NCBI GenBank assembly: GCA_031963445.1
Contig: JASSUH010000001.1
Location: 2,294,001 to 2,358,000, forward strand
Reading direction: 5' to 3'
DNA length: 64,000 nucleotides
Source of the DNA: JASSUD01 sp031963445
Lineage (GTDB): Bacteria; Pseudomonadota; Gammaproteobacteria; Burkholderiales; Burkholderiaceae
The first letter of the stretch is position 1. Every line of letters begins with the position of its first letter. Below, in pieces: positions 42,952 to 51,774 of this stretch. Under the pieces are notes generated by a model that had not been told where the DNA came from, did no database searches, and saw only the letters and a list, made by a program, of their open reading frames with translations. A program made the translations under genes and the position numbers.

Positions 42952-44154
42952 GTGGATACTCGCATTCAATCGAATACAAATCTGGTCAGGCGCGCCACCT
43001 ATCCCATTGAATCTACACCACCCATTCTTTCTGGTAGTACAAACCTTAACATTGAAAACCATAAAACCTTCAATCACCCTCAATCGCTGCCATCTGCCAA
43101 ACGAAGTATAGTGGATTTAATATTTTTACCAGAAATCGGATTAAATATTTTAAGATACATTCCATTTAAATGCATCGTTAAAATCAGCGCTTTAAATAAA
43201 GAATGCCGAGAAAATTACCTTGGATTTTTTTCACCACAAATAGCTAAAAACGATCTAAAAACAAATGGGAAAATTATAAAAAATGGAGAATTATACTTTC
43301 CAATTTATCTTGCTACATTCTTAGCATCGAATAAGCTTGATCAACGGCTTTTTGGATTGTCATTTATTCTTACATATTTACAAGAACTTCTGCATGCATC
43401 GACAAATATTATATGGTCAACCATTTACCAGACCAAAGAAGATTTAAATGGAAGTTTTCTTCGAAAAATATTTATACCCAACTCTAAAATAAAATCTATT
43501 TTACAAAGTTACCAGGATATATGTTTTTTAATTTGGATACAGCGAATTGATACATTTTATTTAGAAGAGTCAACTTTAATTGACATAAATTCAAAATACT
43601 CCTATCGCCATTTAATTAAAGAAATCGATAAATGCATAGGTGATATAAAAAATTTGGAGGAGCGCCATATATCACAAAAATACTTTAACAAGGAATATTT
43701 ATTAACTTCATTGTTAGCCTTATCATTAATTTACTTCACATACCTTGAAAAAGATAAATTTACTTACAAAACAGCACTCTTATTATTTTCGACTATGATC
43801 AAAGGGGCTTATTTTGAGGTAAATTACAGAATGCCGAAAGCTCTTAAACGATTAGAAATAAAATTAAATATCCTAAAAAATGCACTTAATGCTATAGATT
43901 CAAAATTTAAAGAATGCGATATATTAGCAGTACGTAAAGCAATTATTAAGTTTGAGATCGAGCTACTAGAAGTGCCTGAGTCAGAGAAAAATGAACCAAA
44001 GGTGAATCACTCAGAGCTAAATCTACTAGTAAAAAATAAATCTAATCGAGAAAAATTACTTGATATCCGTGAAAAGATACTAGTAGTTGTGCAGGAAGAA
44101 TTAGCATTGCACAATGCCGCTCGCAAAATACCTCCGCCACCTTTCTTTTTTTGA
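42952..44154 (+). CDS. F-box-like protein, AT-rich, putative host-directed effector
   Basis: 400 aa. GTG at 42952 has an AAGAGG site about 10 bases upstream; no ATG nearby fits. Residues about 57-95 (FLPEIGLNILRYIPFKCIV, then KISALNKECRENYLGFF) fit the eukaryotic F-box pattern LPxEIxxxIxxYIP...KxSxLNKxC. The rest is helical with no recognised domain, Lys/Ile/Leu/Asn-rich, and it ends in PPPPFFF. The gene is visibly richer in A/T than core genes nearby. No signal peptide. F-box proteins recruit substrates to SCF ubiquitin ligases in eukaryotes; a bacterial copy suggests an effector that acts in the host. No ankyrin or LRR substrate domain could be identified. Confidence 0.62.
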   Translation: MDTRIQSNTNLVRRATYPIESTPPILSGSTNLNIENHKTFNHPQSLPSAKRSIVDLIFLPEIGLNILRYIPFKCIVKISALNKECRENYLGFFSPQIAKNDLKTNGKIIKNGELYFPIYLATFLASNKLDQRLFGLSFILTYLQELLHASTNIIWSTIYQTKEDLNGSFLRKIFIPNSKIKSILQSYQDICFLIWIQRIDTFYLEESTLIDINSKYSYRHLIKEIDKCIGDIKNLEERHISQKYFNKEYLLTSLLALSLIYFTYLEKDKFTYKTALLLFSTMIKGAYFEVNYRMPKALKRLEIKLNILKNALNAIDSKFKECDILAVRKAIIKFEIELLEVPESEKNEPKVNHSELNLLVKNKSNREKLLDIREKILVVVQEELALHNAARKIPPPPFFF

Positions 44155-44204
44155 TAGCCTCTCAAAAGAGTTAAAAATCAATAGATTAAAGTTTTTTAGC
44201 TGCC

Positions 44205-44261
44205 CGACCTGGAGGGTTGCTAATCCGCAGGCCCAGGTTCGAGTCCTGACTGGGGGCATCA
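44205..44261 (+). tRNA. tRNA-like remnant (3' half)
   Basis: Between two accessory genes: an anticodon-arm-like segment GAGGGTTGCTAATCCGC (loop TTGCTAA), then AGGTTCGAGTCCTG, an intact T-arm, and a GGGGGCA acceptor-like end. There is no matching 5' acceptor strand or D-arm, so it is not a working tRNA. It may mark where an element was inserted into a tRNA gene or be a decayed gene. Confidence 0.4.
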
Positions 44262-44445
44262 AAAATCCATTCTAATCCATTTATTTATAAAGATTTTTTA
44301 TTTTGATATGCAAAAGGTTGCACCAAACGATTGCATTGCGTCAGAAAAATCGCTCGCTTTAGGAGAATGAAGGGAAAACATAGAAAAATTATAACAGCAT
44401 CCTTCACTCATGTTGAATACGGAGCGCGATTAAATCAGCATTTCC

Positions 44446-46395
44446 CTAGCTAAGCAATCTAGCTGCTTTAGGCCGAGCTTCTTTTTTATATAAATAATTT
44501 AGATTATTTCGGATAGCATCTATTAATTTTTGAGATTTATTTTTAGATAGATATTTCTCCAACCAATTAATAGAAATCAATTGTTCCTGCTCAGATAAAT
44601 CCTTCCACTTGCCTGTTAATATAATCAATGTAGACAAAGGAACCTCTTCGTGGCCGCCACCATTTAAATATGGCGCAACCAATTCAATTATTAGAGATCT
44701 CTCTTTTTTTGTTTTTGTAGGGCTATCCCCCATATTCTCTATCATCTTACTGAGAATCTCTTCTTTTTTATTTGCGCATGACAAATATTTTTTGGTTAAC
44801 TTAATTAATTTAATTAAATTGTTTTCTGAAAAACAAAGCCATATATTTGATAACCCCATTAAAAGTGGGTTAACCCCTGAAGCAGGCAGTTTTTTCATAT
44901 ATCTCTCTACAAGATCCACAATACTATCTTCACAACCACGAGAGAATTTAAATTGTGTATAGCTATGCTTCGTCTTAAAACACGATGTATTAAAACTAAT
45001 TCTATTTGCATCCCCCAACAATTCCAAAATAACCTTAGAAACTGATTTCAACTCATATTCCGAGATCTCTTCAAAATAATTAAAAAATGGAGCCAATAAT
45101 TTCGCCCCTTTTTTCTCTTCTATATAATTTACATTAGCTCTTAAAATTTCTAACGTCACGTTATACGTCAATTCTGAATTATTTTTTAATAGAGATATTC
45201 TGTGAGAAAAAGATAACTTTGGAATTAATTTTGATTCAGAAATCAAATTGGACAATTCAATTGGCGAATATAATGTTAATTTTTCTAAAATTCTAGATTG
45301 CTGCGAATCTGACAGCTCTTTCCAATCCTCAAGCACTAACATCGCTAATATTGGCTTGGCTGCTTCTTCGGTTAGCGGTGCGAGATATCTGGTTATCGCC
45401 TCATAAACCAATCGCCTCTTTCTAAAATCTCGCGGTTCTCTTAACGAGCTTAATTTCGATACTAGATCCTCTAGTGCAGTACTGATCTCTTTTATAGGCA
45501 CTTCTGCCAAAGACCTTAAGGCGACGCTTAATTCTTGATTGATGGACCCGTTTTCCCATTTTTGAATTGGCTGCGGTAAATCGGTAAGCAAATATTTTCT
45601 TACATCTGGAGCCAAATATTGCCGTTCCCAGAAAGACTCCTCTATTCCACATAAGATAGCGTCAAACCAATCTCTCAGAATTTCTTTTCGTTTTTGGTTA
45701 ATTTTCTCCAGGCTCGGCTGGGAGTTTTGTGTATACGCGCCAGACGCTATAACTTTTTTAAATCCTCGTAATGCTTGGCTATATTCCTCTGATGTCTTTA
45801 AATAGGGAGCAACTTGTTCGTATCGATACACAAACTTCTCAGCATCTTGCGTATCAAATACAGGGGGGCATTTGAGCATAAAGGCGCGCAAGGAGGCATC
45901 TCTAAAGATCTCATTCTTGCATGCCTCTCTTTCGCTTTTAAAACCCTCTATTTTTTGCCAGTAATTCCTTTCTTTCTTTATTAATGCATTTATTTCTTCC
46001 CTAAATGCCTGCTTTTCTTCTTCACTTTTACTTCTTACTAGTTTGTCTTCACAGCGCTGTACTTTATCTCTACTCTCTTCCAGATAGGATGCCTGCTGTT
46101 GTGTTGCCTCTTCAATGTGTCTCAGTAGTCTTTGCCCTAGCAAAAATCTACCGGGTAAGGAAATAAATGTCTCTCCATCCTTTGTTGTTGGTATGGTCCA
46201 GGCTAGCCAATAAGCAACTCTCGCTTTTTGATCCTTTATATTTCCTACTATATTGTCTTCAATCTGTTCTCGCAGTTCGGGAATTTTTAATAGATTTTGC
46301 CTGCGTGGCGAATCAGTAGTATTCGTAGATTGGTCGGCTTGGAGGTTTGAGCTATTACGATGAGCAGGTGCCAAAGAATTTGAGACAGAGTACAT
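44446..46395 (-). CDS. Large helical protein with YW-TIPT motif, paralogue of 15537-17015
   Basis: 649 aa, no signal peptide or membrane segments. Residues 1-33 are Ser/Asn/Gln-rich. LKIPELREQIEDNIVGNI (about 36-53) is a weak F-box-like helix pair, followed by RVAYWLAWTIPT (59-70), the motif shared with the 15537 protein (RLLYWQAHTIPT). Residues about 88-150 form a charged coiled coil (SYLEESRDKVQRCEDKLVRS). The rest is a long array of amphipathic helices, alpha-solenoid in character, with WKELSDSQQSRIL and WKDLSEQEQLISI showing an internal repeat. Function unknown; an interaction scaffold or effector is inferred. Confidence 0.68.
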   Translation of the reverse strand: MYSVSNSLAPAHRNSSNLQADQSTNTTDSPRRQNLLKIPELREQIEDNIVGNIKDQKARVAYWLAWTIPTTKDGETFISLPGRFLLGQRLLRHIEEATQQQASYLEESRDKVQRCEDKLVRSKSEEEKQAFREEINALIKKERNYWQKIEGFKSEREACKNEIFRDASLRAFMLKCPPVFDTQDAEKFVYRYEQVAPYLKTSEEYSQALRGFKKVIASGAYTQNSQPSLEKINQKRKEILRDWFDAILCGIEESFWERQYLAPDVRKYLLTDLPQPIQKWENGSINQELSVALRSLAEVPIKEISTALEDLVSKLSSLREPRDFRKRRLVYEAITRYLAPLTEEAAKPILAMLVLEDWKELSDSQQSRILEKLTLYSPIELSNLISESKLIPKLSFSHRISLLKNNSELTYNVTLEILRANVNYIEEKKGAKLLAPFFNYFEEISEYELKSVSKVILELLGDANRISFNTSCFKTKHSYTQFKFSRGCEDSIVDLVERYMKKLPASGVNPLLMGLSNIWLCFSENNLIKLIKLTKKYLSCANKKEEILSKMIENMGDSPTKTKKERSLIIELVAPYLNGGGHEEVPLSTLIILTGKWKDLSEQEQLISINWLEKYLSKNKSQKLIDAIRNNLNYLYKKEARPKAARLLS

Positions 46396-46566
46396 TGCCC
46401 CTCCCTAAAATGATAAAGACCGGCAAAAGATTCGTTTTTATAAAGGCTAACTTATTATTTTGAAAAATAAGGCCCATTTAATCCCTTAGTTTGCACAAGT
46501 CATTCCCCTCTACCCTCGCCTGCAAGCTAACGCCAAAGAGTGATTTTTTATAATTTATAGGCTTCG

Positions 46567-48087
46567 CTAAATAGGGGCAAGGTCAGTCTTTATCTCAGAA
46601 ATAAGAACCCTCCTAGGATTGTAGTTATGGGGTTCGAATTGGAGTAAGGGCAAAGGATTTCTCGGGTTCTTGCAAAAATCCTCTGTTAATTGAAGAAGTG
46701 TTTCTATTCGCGTGAAAAATGAGATGCCCTCCGGTGCAATTGCTCGGGTCGATGTCTCCATACGCTTCTTAAGCGTTTTCAATTTTTCCTTACTCGATAA
46801 CACAACATCTAAAGATGGTAGCGGTAGCCGCTGCATTCCACTTTCTGCTTCATCCTTCGCTGAATTCAAAGTTAAAACCAATTTTTCCACGATATTGCGC
46901 AACGACAACCAGTCATTCCTTTCTATAGTTTGGTGTCCAAGCTGAATGGCAACAAAGGGTATTACTATAAATAGCATAAGAGCCGCATTGACTTTATTTT
47001 TATGCTCAGAATCCTCGCTCATCAAAAAATAGGGTGCGATTAAACTGACTGCAAAAGCGATACGCAAGTGCTTTATTACAGCGCCATCCATCTTTGCTAG
47101 TTCCCTGGCACAGCTTAAAAGGCAACCCGCCAGCGCGGGAGGTAGGTTGCTCATGTATTGCTCCCAAGGGGGGACAGGCCCTAATGATTCAAGTATCCCC
47201 TCTGCTTCTTGAAGCAGGGGTCGAATCCGCGCTTCATATTCATTAAGGTGATTAACGATATTAGTGCGATTTGTGATGCCATAGGAATGGGATGAAGGGA
47301 GAGCAGGCGAGGATGAAGTCCCTCTAATATTTTGTGAAGCGGTCTCAATTCTTCCTTCCATCCTTGTTAGGTCAGATTCAATATTTATCATTCTTAATTG
47401 ACCAGAGGGAATATCACTATCACTGAATTGCATTACCGCAAAAATGAACTCGTTCAAAGGCTGAGTACCAGAGCGGGCACTCTTTATCCCCATTAAGCCT
47501 GACAATAATAATGCTAGCCACGTTCTCTCACTGAATTGATACGCAATGGTGGCGGTTGATTTATGCACAAGGGCGCCTGCTATTACAGCATTGACTAGCG
47601 TACCCGATTTGAAGTTACGGGCTATTTGTTCAGAACCTCTGTCTCTTAATTCCATGAGATCAGAGGCAGCAACCATTATCGCCGTTAAGCCTGACAATAA
47701 TAATGTTGGCCACGTGCCCTCACTGAATAGATTCGCCATGGTGGCTGCTAATTTATACTCAATGGTGGCTCCTATTGCAGCACTTACACCTAAAGTAACC
47801 CATTTGAGGTTTCGGACTGTTTGCTCAGGATCTCTTTCTTTCAATTTAATAAGCTGCTCCTGATATTCCATCAATGTTCCGTATATCTCGCGCATCTCTT
47901 CTTGACGCTCTGGCGTAAAGCGATCTTTTTTAACGCTTAATTGACTCGATTTGTCCATTACAGCGATCAGTCTTTCTTGACATGCTTCCAGCCTGGTGGG
48001 AGGGGGAGAAGAAGAGTAGAGGTAAGAAGGAGAGCAGCGAAGCCACGCGGGAGCGGTAGTTGCGTTATAAGGAATAGCAGGAGGCAT
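46567..48087 (-). CDS. Membrane protein with internal 65-residue duplication
   Basis: 506 aa. Residues about 85-142 and 149-207 are tandem copies: EQTVRNLK...FSEGTWPTLLLSGL and EQIARNFK...FSERTWLALLLSGL. Each copy holds two hydrophobic segments. A further pair of hydrophobic helices (IAFAVSLIAPYFL, AALMLFIVIPFVAIQL) lies near residues 340-380, and helical soluble parts flank them (QERLIAVMDKSSQLSVKKDR; VLSSKEKLKTLKKRMETSTR). DNA similarity between the copies is still visible, so the duplication is fairly recent. No family recognised. Same strand as, and upstream of, the 44446 gene. Confidence 0.65.
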   Translation of the reverse strand: MPPAIPYNATTAPAWLRCSPSYLYSSSPPPTRLEACQERLIAVMDKSSQLSVKKDRFTPERQEEMREIYGTLMEYQEQLIKLKERDPEQTVRNLKWVTLGVSAAIGATIEYKLAATMANLFSEGTWPTLLLSGLTAIMVAASDLMELRDRGSEQIARNFKSGTLVNAVIAGALVHKSTATIAYQFSERTWLALLLSGLMGIKSARSGTQPLNEFIFAVMQFSDSDIPSGQLRMINIESDLTRMEGRIETASQNIRGTSSSPALPSSHSYGITNRTNIVNHLNEYEARIRPLLQEAEGILESLGPVPPWEQYMSNLPPALAGCLLSCARELAKMDGAVIKHLRIAFAVSLIAPYFLMSEDSEHKNKVNAALMLFIVIPFVAIQLGHQTIERNDWLSLRNIVEKLVLTLNSAKDEAESGMQRLPLPSLDVVLSSKEKLKTLKKRMETSTRAIAPEGISFFTRIETLLQLTEDFCKNPRNPLPLLQFEPHNYNPRRVLISEIKTDLAPI

Positions 48088-48632
48088 AAAAGTTCCCCTT
48101 TATTAAAATGACTATTGGAATAATGCTGAAAGAGGCTTTTTCTACCGTATTTTCTAATTCTGAAACATTAATTTAATATCAAGTGAAAGGCGTAATTTGC
48201 CATTTAAGGCAGGCTGGGGAAAAGCTATATCTCCACAGTTGAGTGGAGCGAGCTATTCCGACTAGCAAGACCGTTTCTGCACGGGTTTAACGCGCCTTTT
48301 AATCCGTTTCGTGAGTCCCCCTACCATGCCTCTCTCCACTGCAAGGGTCATACTGAATCTTTTAGCATCGCATTAATGACCCACCTTGCAACAGAAAAAT
48401 TTCGTCCTATCGTTCAAATAGAGACTTTGTTCTCAATGCTTAATCCTATAAATAACCTATAGAACATTCACTTTTCTGGGCTTAATCTTACTGATTAGAA
48501 AGAGCAAGTATTTTGCAGAAATATTCGTTTTAGCAAAAATGCATCTTCTATTTTTTTAGAAATTGTCTTTTTGCAGACGAATTATTTTAGAGCATTAAAA
48601 ATGCACCTAAATCGTTAAGTCAGGTTGAGATT
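48088..48632. other. Divergent intergenic region, nothing recognised
   Basis: 545 bases between the membrane-protein gene and the F-box/ankyrin gene. It should hold both promoters. No repeat of families 1-3, RNA or small gene was seen. The last 150 bases are A/T-rich. Confidence 0.45.
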
Positions 48633-50798
48633 ATGAATTCAATACACCAAGGATATAGTAGCCATGCTTCGAATAATTATGAATCCTCACAGCTTCTATC
48701 TAATTCGATAGATAAAAAGGATAATCAAAATGAACCTTTATCTCCTGTGACTGAATCGTCAAAATCAGAAACAAGTAATTCTCATATAAAAACCAAGGGT
48801 TTTGATTTACTGCCTACTGAGGTTAGTCTTCTTATATTGGAACACTTTCTTCCAGCAAATTTATATGCATTTTCACAGGTAAGTAAGGGTTGTCTCAAAC
48901 TTTTTTATCAAAACCTGTGCAGCCGATTCCATATTTCTATTTCAGAGAAAGATAGCGCAACCAAAGAAGGAGTTGAAATTAGCCGCTTTCTCAGCGAAAA
49001 CAAAAATATTGTTAAATACGCATTGCGCTCTGATGTCGCTCCTGGGAATGAGCTTTCTCATATCAATATTTTTTATTTATTTATCCATCATATTTTTTTC
49101 AAATTGCCTCTTTTAAAAGGCAACCCTCTTTTGCTCCTTCAATGGATTCGTAAAAATGAAGACTCTTATCTATTAACGCCCCAGAAATGTATAGATATGG
49201 GCCTGTTTCTAAAGAAAAACATAAGCATCGGATTAGACGAAAATTTTTCTCGAAGACAAAGTTATTTTATTATCGAGCAAAGCCTACCCATTCTTTCACA
49301 AAAAATAGAGATTTCTGTTAATCACTTTATAAAGATCCCTAAGCACGCGCTAGAAAAAGGGATAGTGGCAATATTTTCCATGCCAGGAGGTGAACAGATA
49401 GTGATGGATATGCTAGATAGTAATATGTATCGAGCCGCACATCGATTTTCTAGGAAAGAACAAAATAACCCAGCAATATGGTTCTTTAACAAAGTAATAC
49501 AGTGTAACGCTACGGAGTTGGAGCGAAAACGTTGGAAAGGATGGTTGAAAAAATGTATTGATTCAGGAATTAGGATATGCCCTGGAGAAGAGAGACAATC
49601 CCTCGTATATAACGCAATAGATCAGGGAAATGAAGACAAGGAATTAATTGAACTGATATTGTGCGCCGGAGCCGATCCAAACAAAACCGAAGGATTTAGA
49701 GAGCTCCCCTTACATTTAGCAATTAAGCGAGATTACTCGCGTGAGATTATCGATATGCTAATTAAATACGGTGCTAATCCACAGCCTCCCGACTATTTGG
49801 GTAAGTCTGTGTTATATGCTCTTTTTGGAAAAAATAGCAGCGATCGCTCTAATAAGCCTGATATTGCGAAGAACTTAGCCATTGCTAAGGCTTTCTTCCC
49901 CAAAGGGGGGATGTACGATAAGGAACATGGCAATACAGCATTATCTATAGCCCTTCAAAATTATCATGATAATCCTGAAGTCATTCATGCCTTACTTGAA
50001 TTTGGGGAGAAGCCCGACCAGCTAGTCCCCTACTACTATGGTTATGGTCATCCAAAGCAATTCTCGGCGTTATCTATGCTATGCGAGGGCAAGTGGACGG
50101 CCGACCCCAAGCTCATCACCAAAATTGCCGAGCTGCTTATCGAATACGGAGCAAATATCTCTATAAAAAACTTGCGCGGTACGCTGCTACATCAAATCAT
50201 AGATGCATCAAATTTTAATTCCGAGCTATTTGCCCTTCTTATTCAAAAGGGCTTAGACCCTAATGAAAAAAATGAAAACGGCGATTCTCCATTGCATTAT
50301 GCAATCAAAAATAGAAAAAGATATCTTGTAAAATTTTTATTAGAAAATGATGCAGACTCAACCTTGGCAGACTCAAATGGCAATACTGCATTAGATTTGT
50401 TATTGCAAACAAAAATGGGTAGCGCAAATGAAATGGTAGACACCATCAATTTTCTATTTGACCACGGAGCAAAACCTGAACACTTAAAAGCTCAGACTTG
50501 GTTTAATCTTTTTACAGATCCTATTCATTTTGTAAGCGATCCAGTTGATAACAGCAAAGCATTTTGCAAAGTAATAAAAGCCTTAGTTGAAAAAGGCGTT
50601 AAGCTTAATGCCACAAATGACGCTAAACAAAGTGCATTGCATCTAAGTGTGCAAAGCAAGCAATTTGCTCATGTCTTTATAAGCGCTTTGCTGCAGCTCG
50701 GCGCGAAGGTTGACCTCAAAGACATAAATGGAAAAACACCTTACGACTTAGCATCTCGAAATTGCCGCATGAAAGTAAATCTACGCCCGTTCGGATAA
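48633..50798 (+). CDS. F-box and ankyrin-repeat protein, putative effector
   Basis: 721 aa. Residues 1-55 are Ser/Asn-rich. Residues about 58-97 form an F-box: DLLPTEVSLLILEHFLPANL, then YAFSQVSKGCLKLF. From about 325 to 715 come roughly eight ankyrin repeats of varying quality, with good helices and turns such as ELPLHLAIKRDYSREIIDML, GDSPLHYAIKNRKRYLVKFL, GNTALDLLL and QSALHLSVQSKQ. No signal peptide. In eukaryotes the F-box binds Skp1 of the SCF ubiquitin ligase and repeats choose the target; similar F-box/ankyrin proteins are known as type III or IV effectors of Legionella and Orientia. I infer a host-directed ubiquitin ligase adaptor. The gene is A/T-rich. Confidence 0.78.
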   Translation: MNSIHQGYSSHASNNYESSQLLSNSIDKKDNQNEPLSPVTESSKSETSNSHIKTKGFDLLPTEVSLLILEHFLPANLYAFSQVSKGCLKLFYQNLCSRFHISISEKDSATKEGVEISRFLSENKNIVKYALRSDVAPGNELSHINIFYLFIHHIFFKLPLLKGNPLLLLQWIRKNEDSYLLTPQKCIDMGLFLKKNISIGLDENFSRRQSYFIIEQSLPILSQKIEISVNHFIKIPKHALEKGIVAIFSMPGGEQIVMDMLDSNMYRAAHRFSRKEQNNPAIWFFNKVIQCNATELERKRWKGWLKKCIDSGIRICPGEERQSLVYNAIDQGNEDKELIELILCAGADPNKTEGFRELPLHLAIKRDYSREIIDMLIKYGANPQPPDYLGKSVLYALFGKNSSDRSNKPDIAKNLAIAKAFFPKGGMYDKEHGNTALSIALQNYHDNPEVIHALLEFGEKPDQLVPYYYGYGHPKQFSALSMLCEGKWTADPKLITKIAELLIEYGANISIKNLRGTLLHQIIDASNFNSELFALLIQKGLDPNEKNENGDSPLHYAIKNRKRYLVKFLLENDADSTLADSNGNTALDLLLQTKMGSANEMVDTINFLFDHGAKPEHLKAQTWFNLFTDPIHFVSDPVDNSKAFCKVIKALVEKGVKLNATNDAKQSALHLSVQSKQFAHVFISALLQLGAKVDLKDINGKTPYDLASRNCRMKVNLRPFG

Positions 50799-51065
50799 AA
50801 GAAGAAGAATATTGAGCTGAAAAGAGATGTTCTTTCGTAGCAGGGCCAAGATGGCAGCTATGCTTATGTATAGCCTGCCTTTGTAAGTTGATGATAAGGC
50901 TGCGCTAACGCTTGCATTCATGGTGCTAACCATGAAATTTTGTTAGGCTAAAAATTTCTAATATGATTGATTTGGTCTACGGCAGCACGAGGCTTTCGGG
51001 ATCCTTCCGAGTAGGAAGAGATTAGAACGTTCAGTCCCTCATTGGACTGAGGCTCTTGATTTGAT

Positions 51066-51142
51066 TGGTCGGGGCGAGAAGATTTGAACTTCCGACCACT
51101 TGCACCCCATGCAAGTACGCTACCAGGCTGCGCTACGCCCCG
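51066..51142 (-). tRNA. tRNA-Pro (GGG)
   Basis: 77 nt including encoded CCA. Acceptor CGGGGCG/CGCCCCG, anticodon stem CTTGC/GCAAG with loop ATGGGGT, T-arm GAAGTTCAAATCTTC. All arms pair. It stands between the accessory island and ihfA, as in Burkholderia where a merR-type gene also lies between; that gene is missing here. Confidence 0.96.
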
Positions 51143-51168
51143 AGAACGCGAAATTATAACAACAATAC

Positions 51169-51555
51169 TTACTTATTCACTAGCTCAATTTGCTGTTTTA
51201 ATTTCTGACTCGCATGAAAGGTTACAACGCGGCGCGGCGCGATGAGGATGCGATCGCCTGTTTGTAAGTTAAAGCCAGGGCGGGAAGGTTTATCCCGTAG
51301 TTGGAAACTACCAAAGCCAGATAGTTTGACGTTTGTGCCACTGGCCAGCGTGTCGCTAATGATCTCGAAAAAGGCTTCAACCATGTCTTGCGCTTCTTTT
51401 TTATTTAACTTTGCATCATTAAATAATAGGTCTGCAAGCTTCGCTTTAGTGATGGTAAGCGTATCTTTGTCGGCAGTCGGCACGTCACTGAGCAAGCCTT
51501 CATGCTCCAGCTCAATGTCTTGCTCTATGGCACCTTTAAATTCACTTGCATTCAT
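51169..51555 (-). CDS. ihfA: Integration host factor alpha subunit
   Basis: 128 aa HU/IHF-family DNA-bending protein. The core TLTITKAKLADLLFND, NKKEAQDMVEAFFEIISD, VKLSGFGSFQLRDKPSRPGF and RRVVTFHASQKLK matches IhfA. A roughly 30-residue acidic N-terminal extension, common in Burkholderia IhfA, is present. Partner IhfB is expected elsewhere. Located directly after pheT as in other proteobacteria. Confidence 0.94.
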   Translation of the reverse strand: MNASEFKGAIEQDIELEHEGLLSDVPTADKDTLTITKAKLADLLFNDAKLNKKEAQDMVEAFFEIISDTLASGTNVKLSGFGSFQLRDKPSRPGFNLQTGDRILIAPRRVVTFHASQKLKQQIELVNK

Positions 51556-51629
51556 TGTTCGTCAGTCACAGTCACAGCTTATAAAAATAAACAATCTTTT
51601 AGCGCTTTATATTGATTCAGAATCTTTCT

Positions 51630-51770
51630 TAGAGCCTGCTCAAGATCTCCAGAAATTACCCTTAAGGCTGTCATGTTGGGGTTCCTGCGTCACCCCAACC
51701 TACGATTCTTTGGCAATGTTCGTCGGTTGGGGTGACGGGTTTTATTAAATACGGCACCCTAATATGCCGA
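51630..51770. repeat. Palindromic element, family 3, between pheT and ihfA
   Basis: Left arm TTAGAGCCTGCTCAAGATCT then CCAGAAATTACCCTTAAGGC, core GTTGGGGTTCCTGCGTCACC and GGTTGGGGTGACGGGTTTTA. The right core arm is altered by ATTAAATACGGCACCC. It ends four bases before the pheT stop. Confidence 0.78.
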
Positions 51771-51774
51771 CCAA

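Noticed and set aside
44205..44261. Functional tRNA-Ser(GCT)
   Set aside because: The anticodon loop would fit, but there is no 5' acceptor strand, D-arm or long variable arm.
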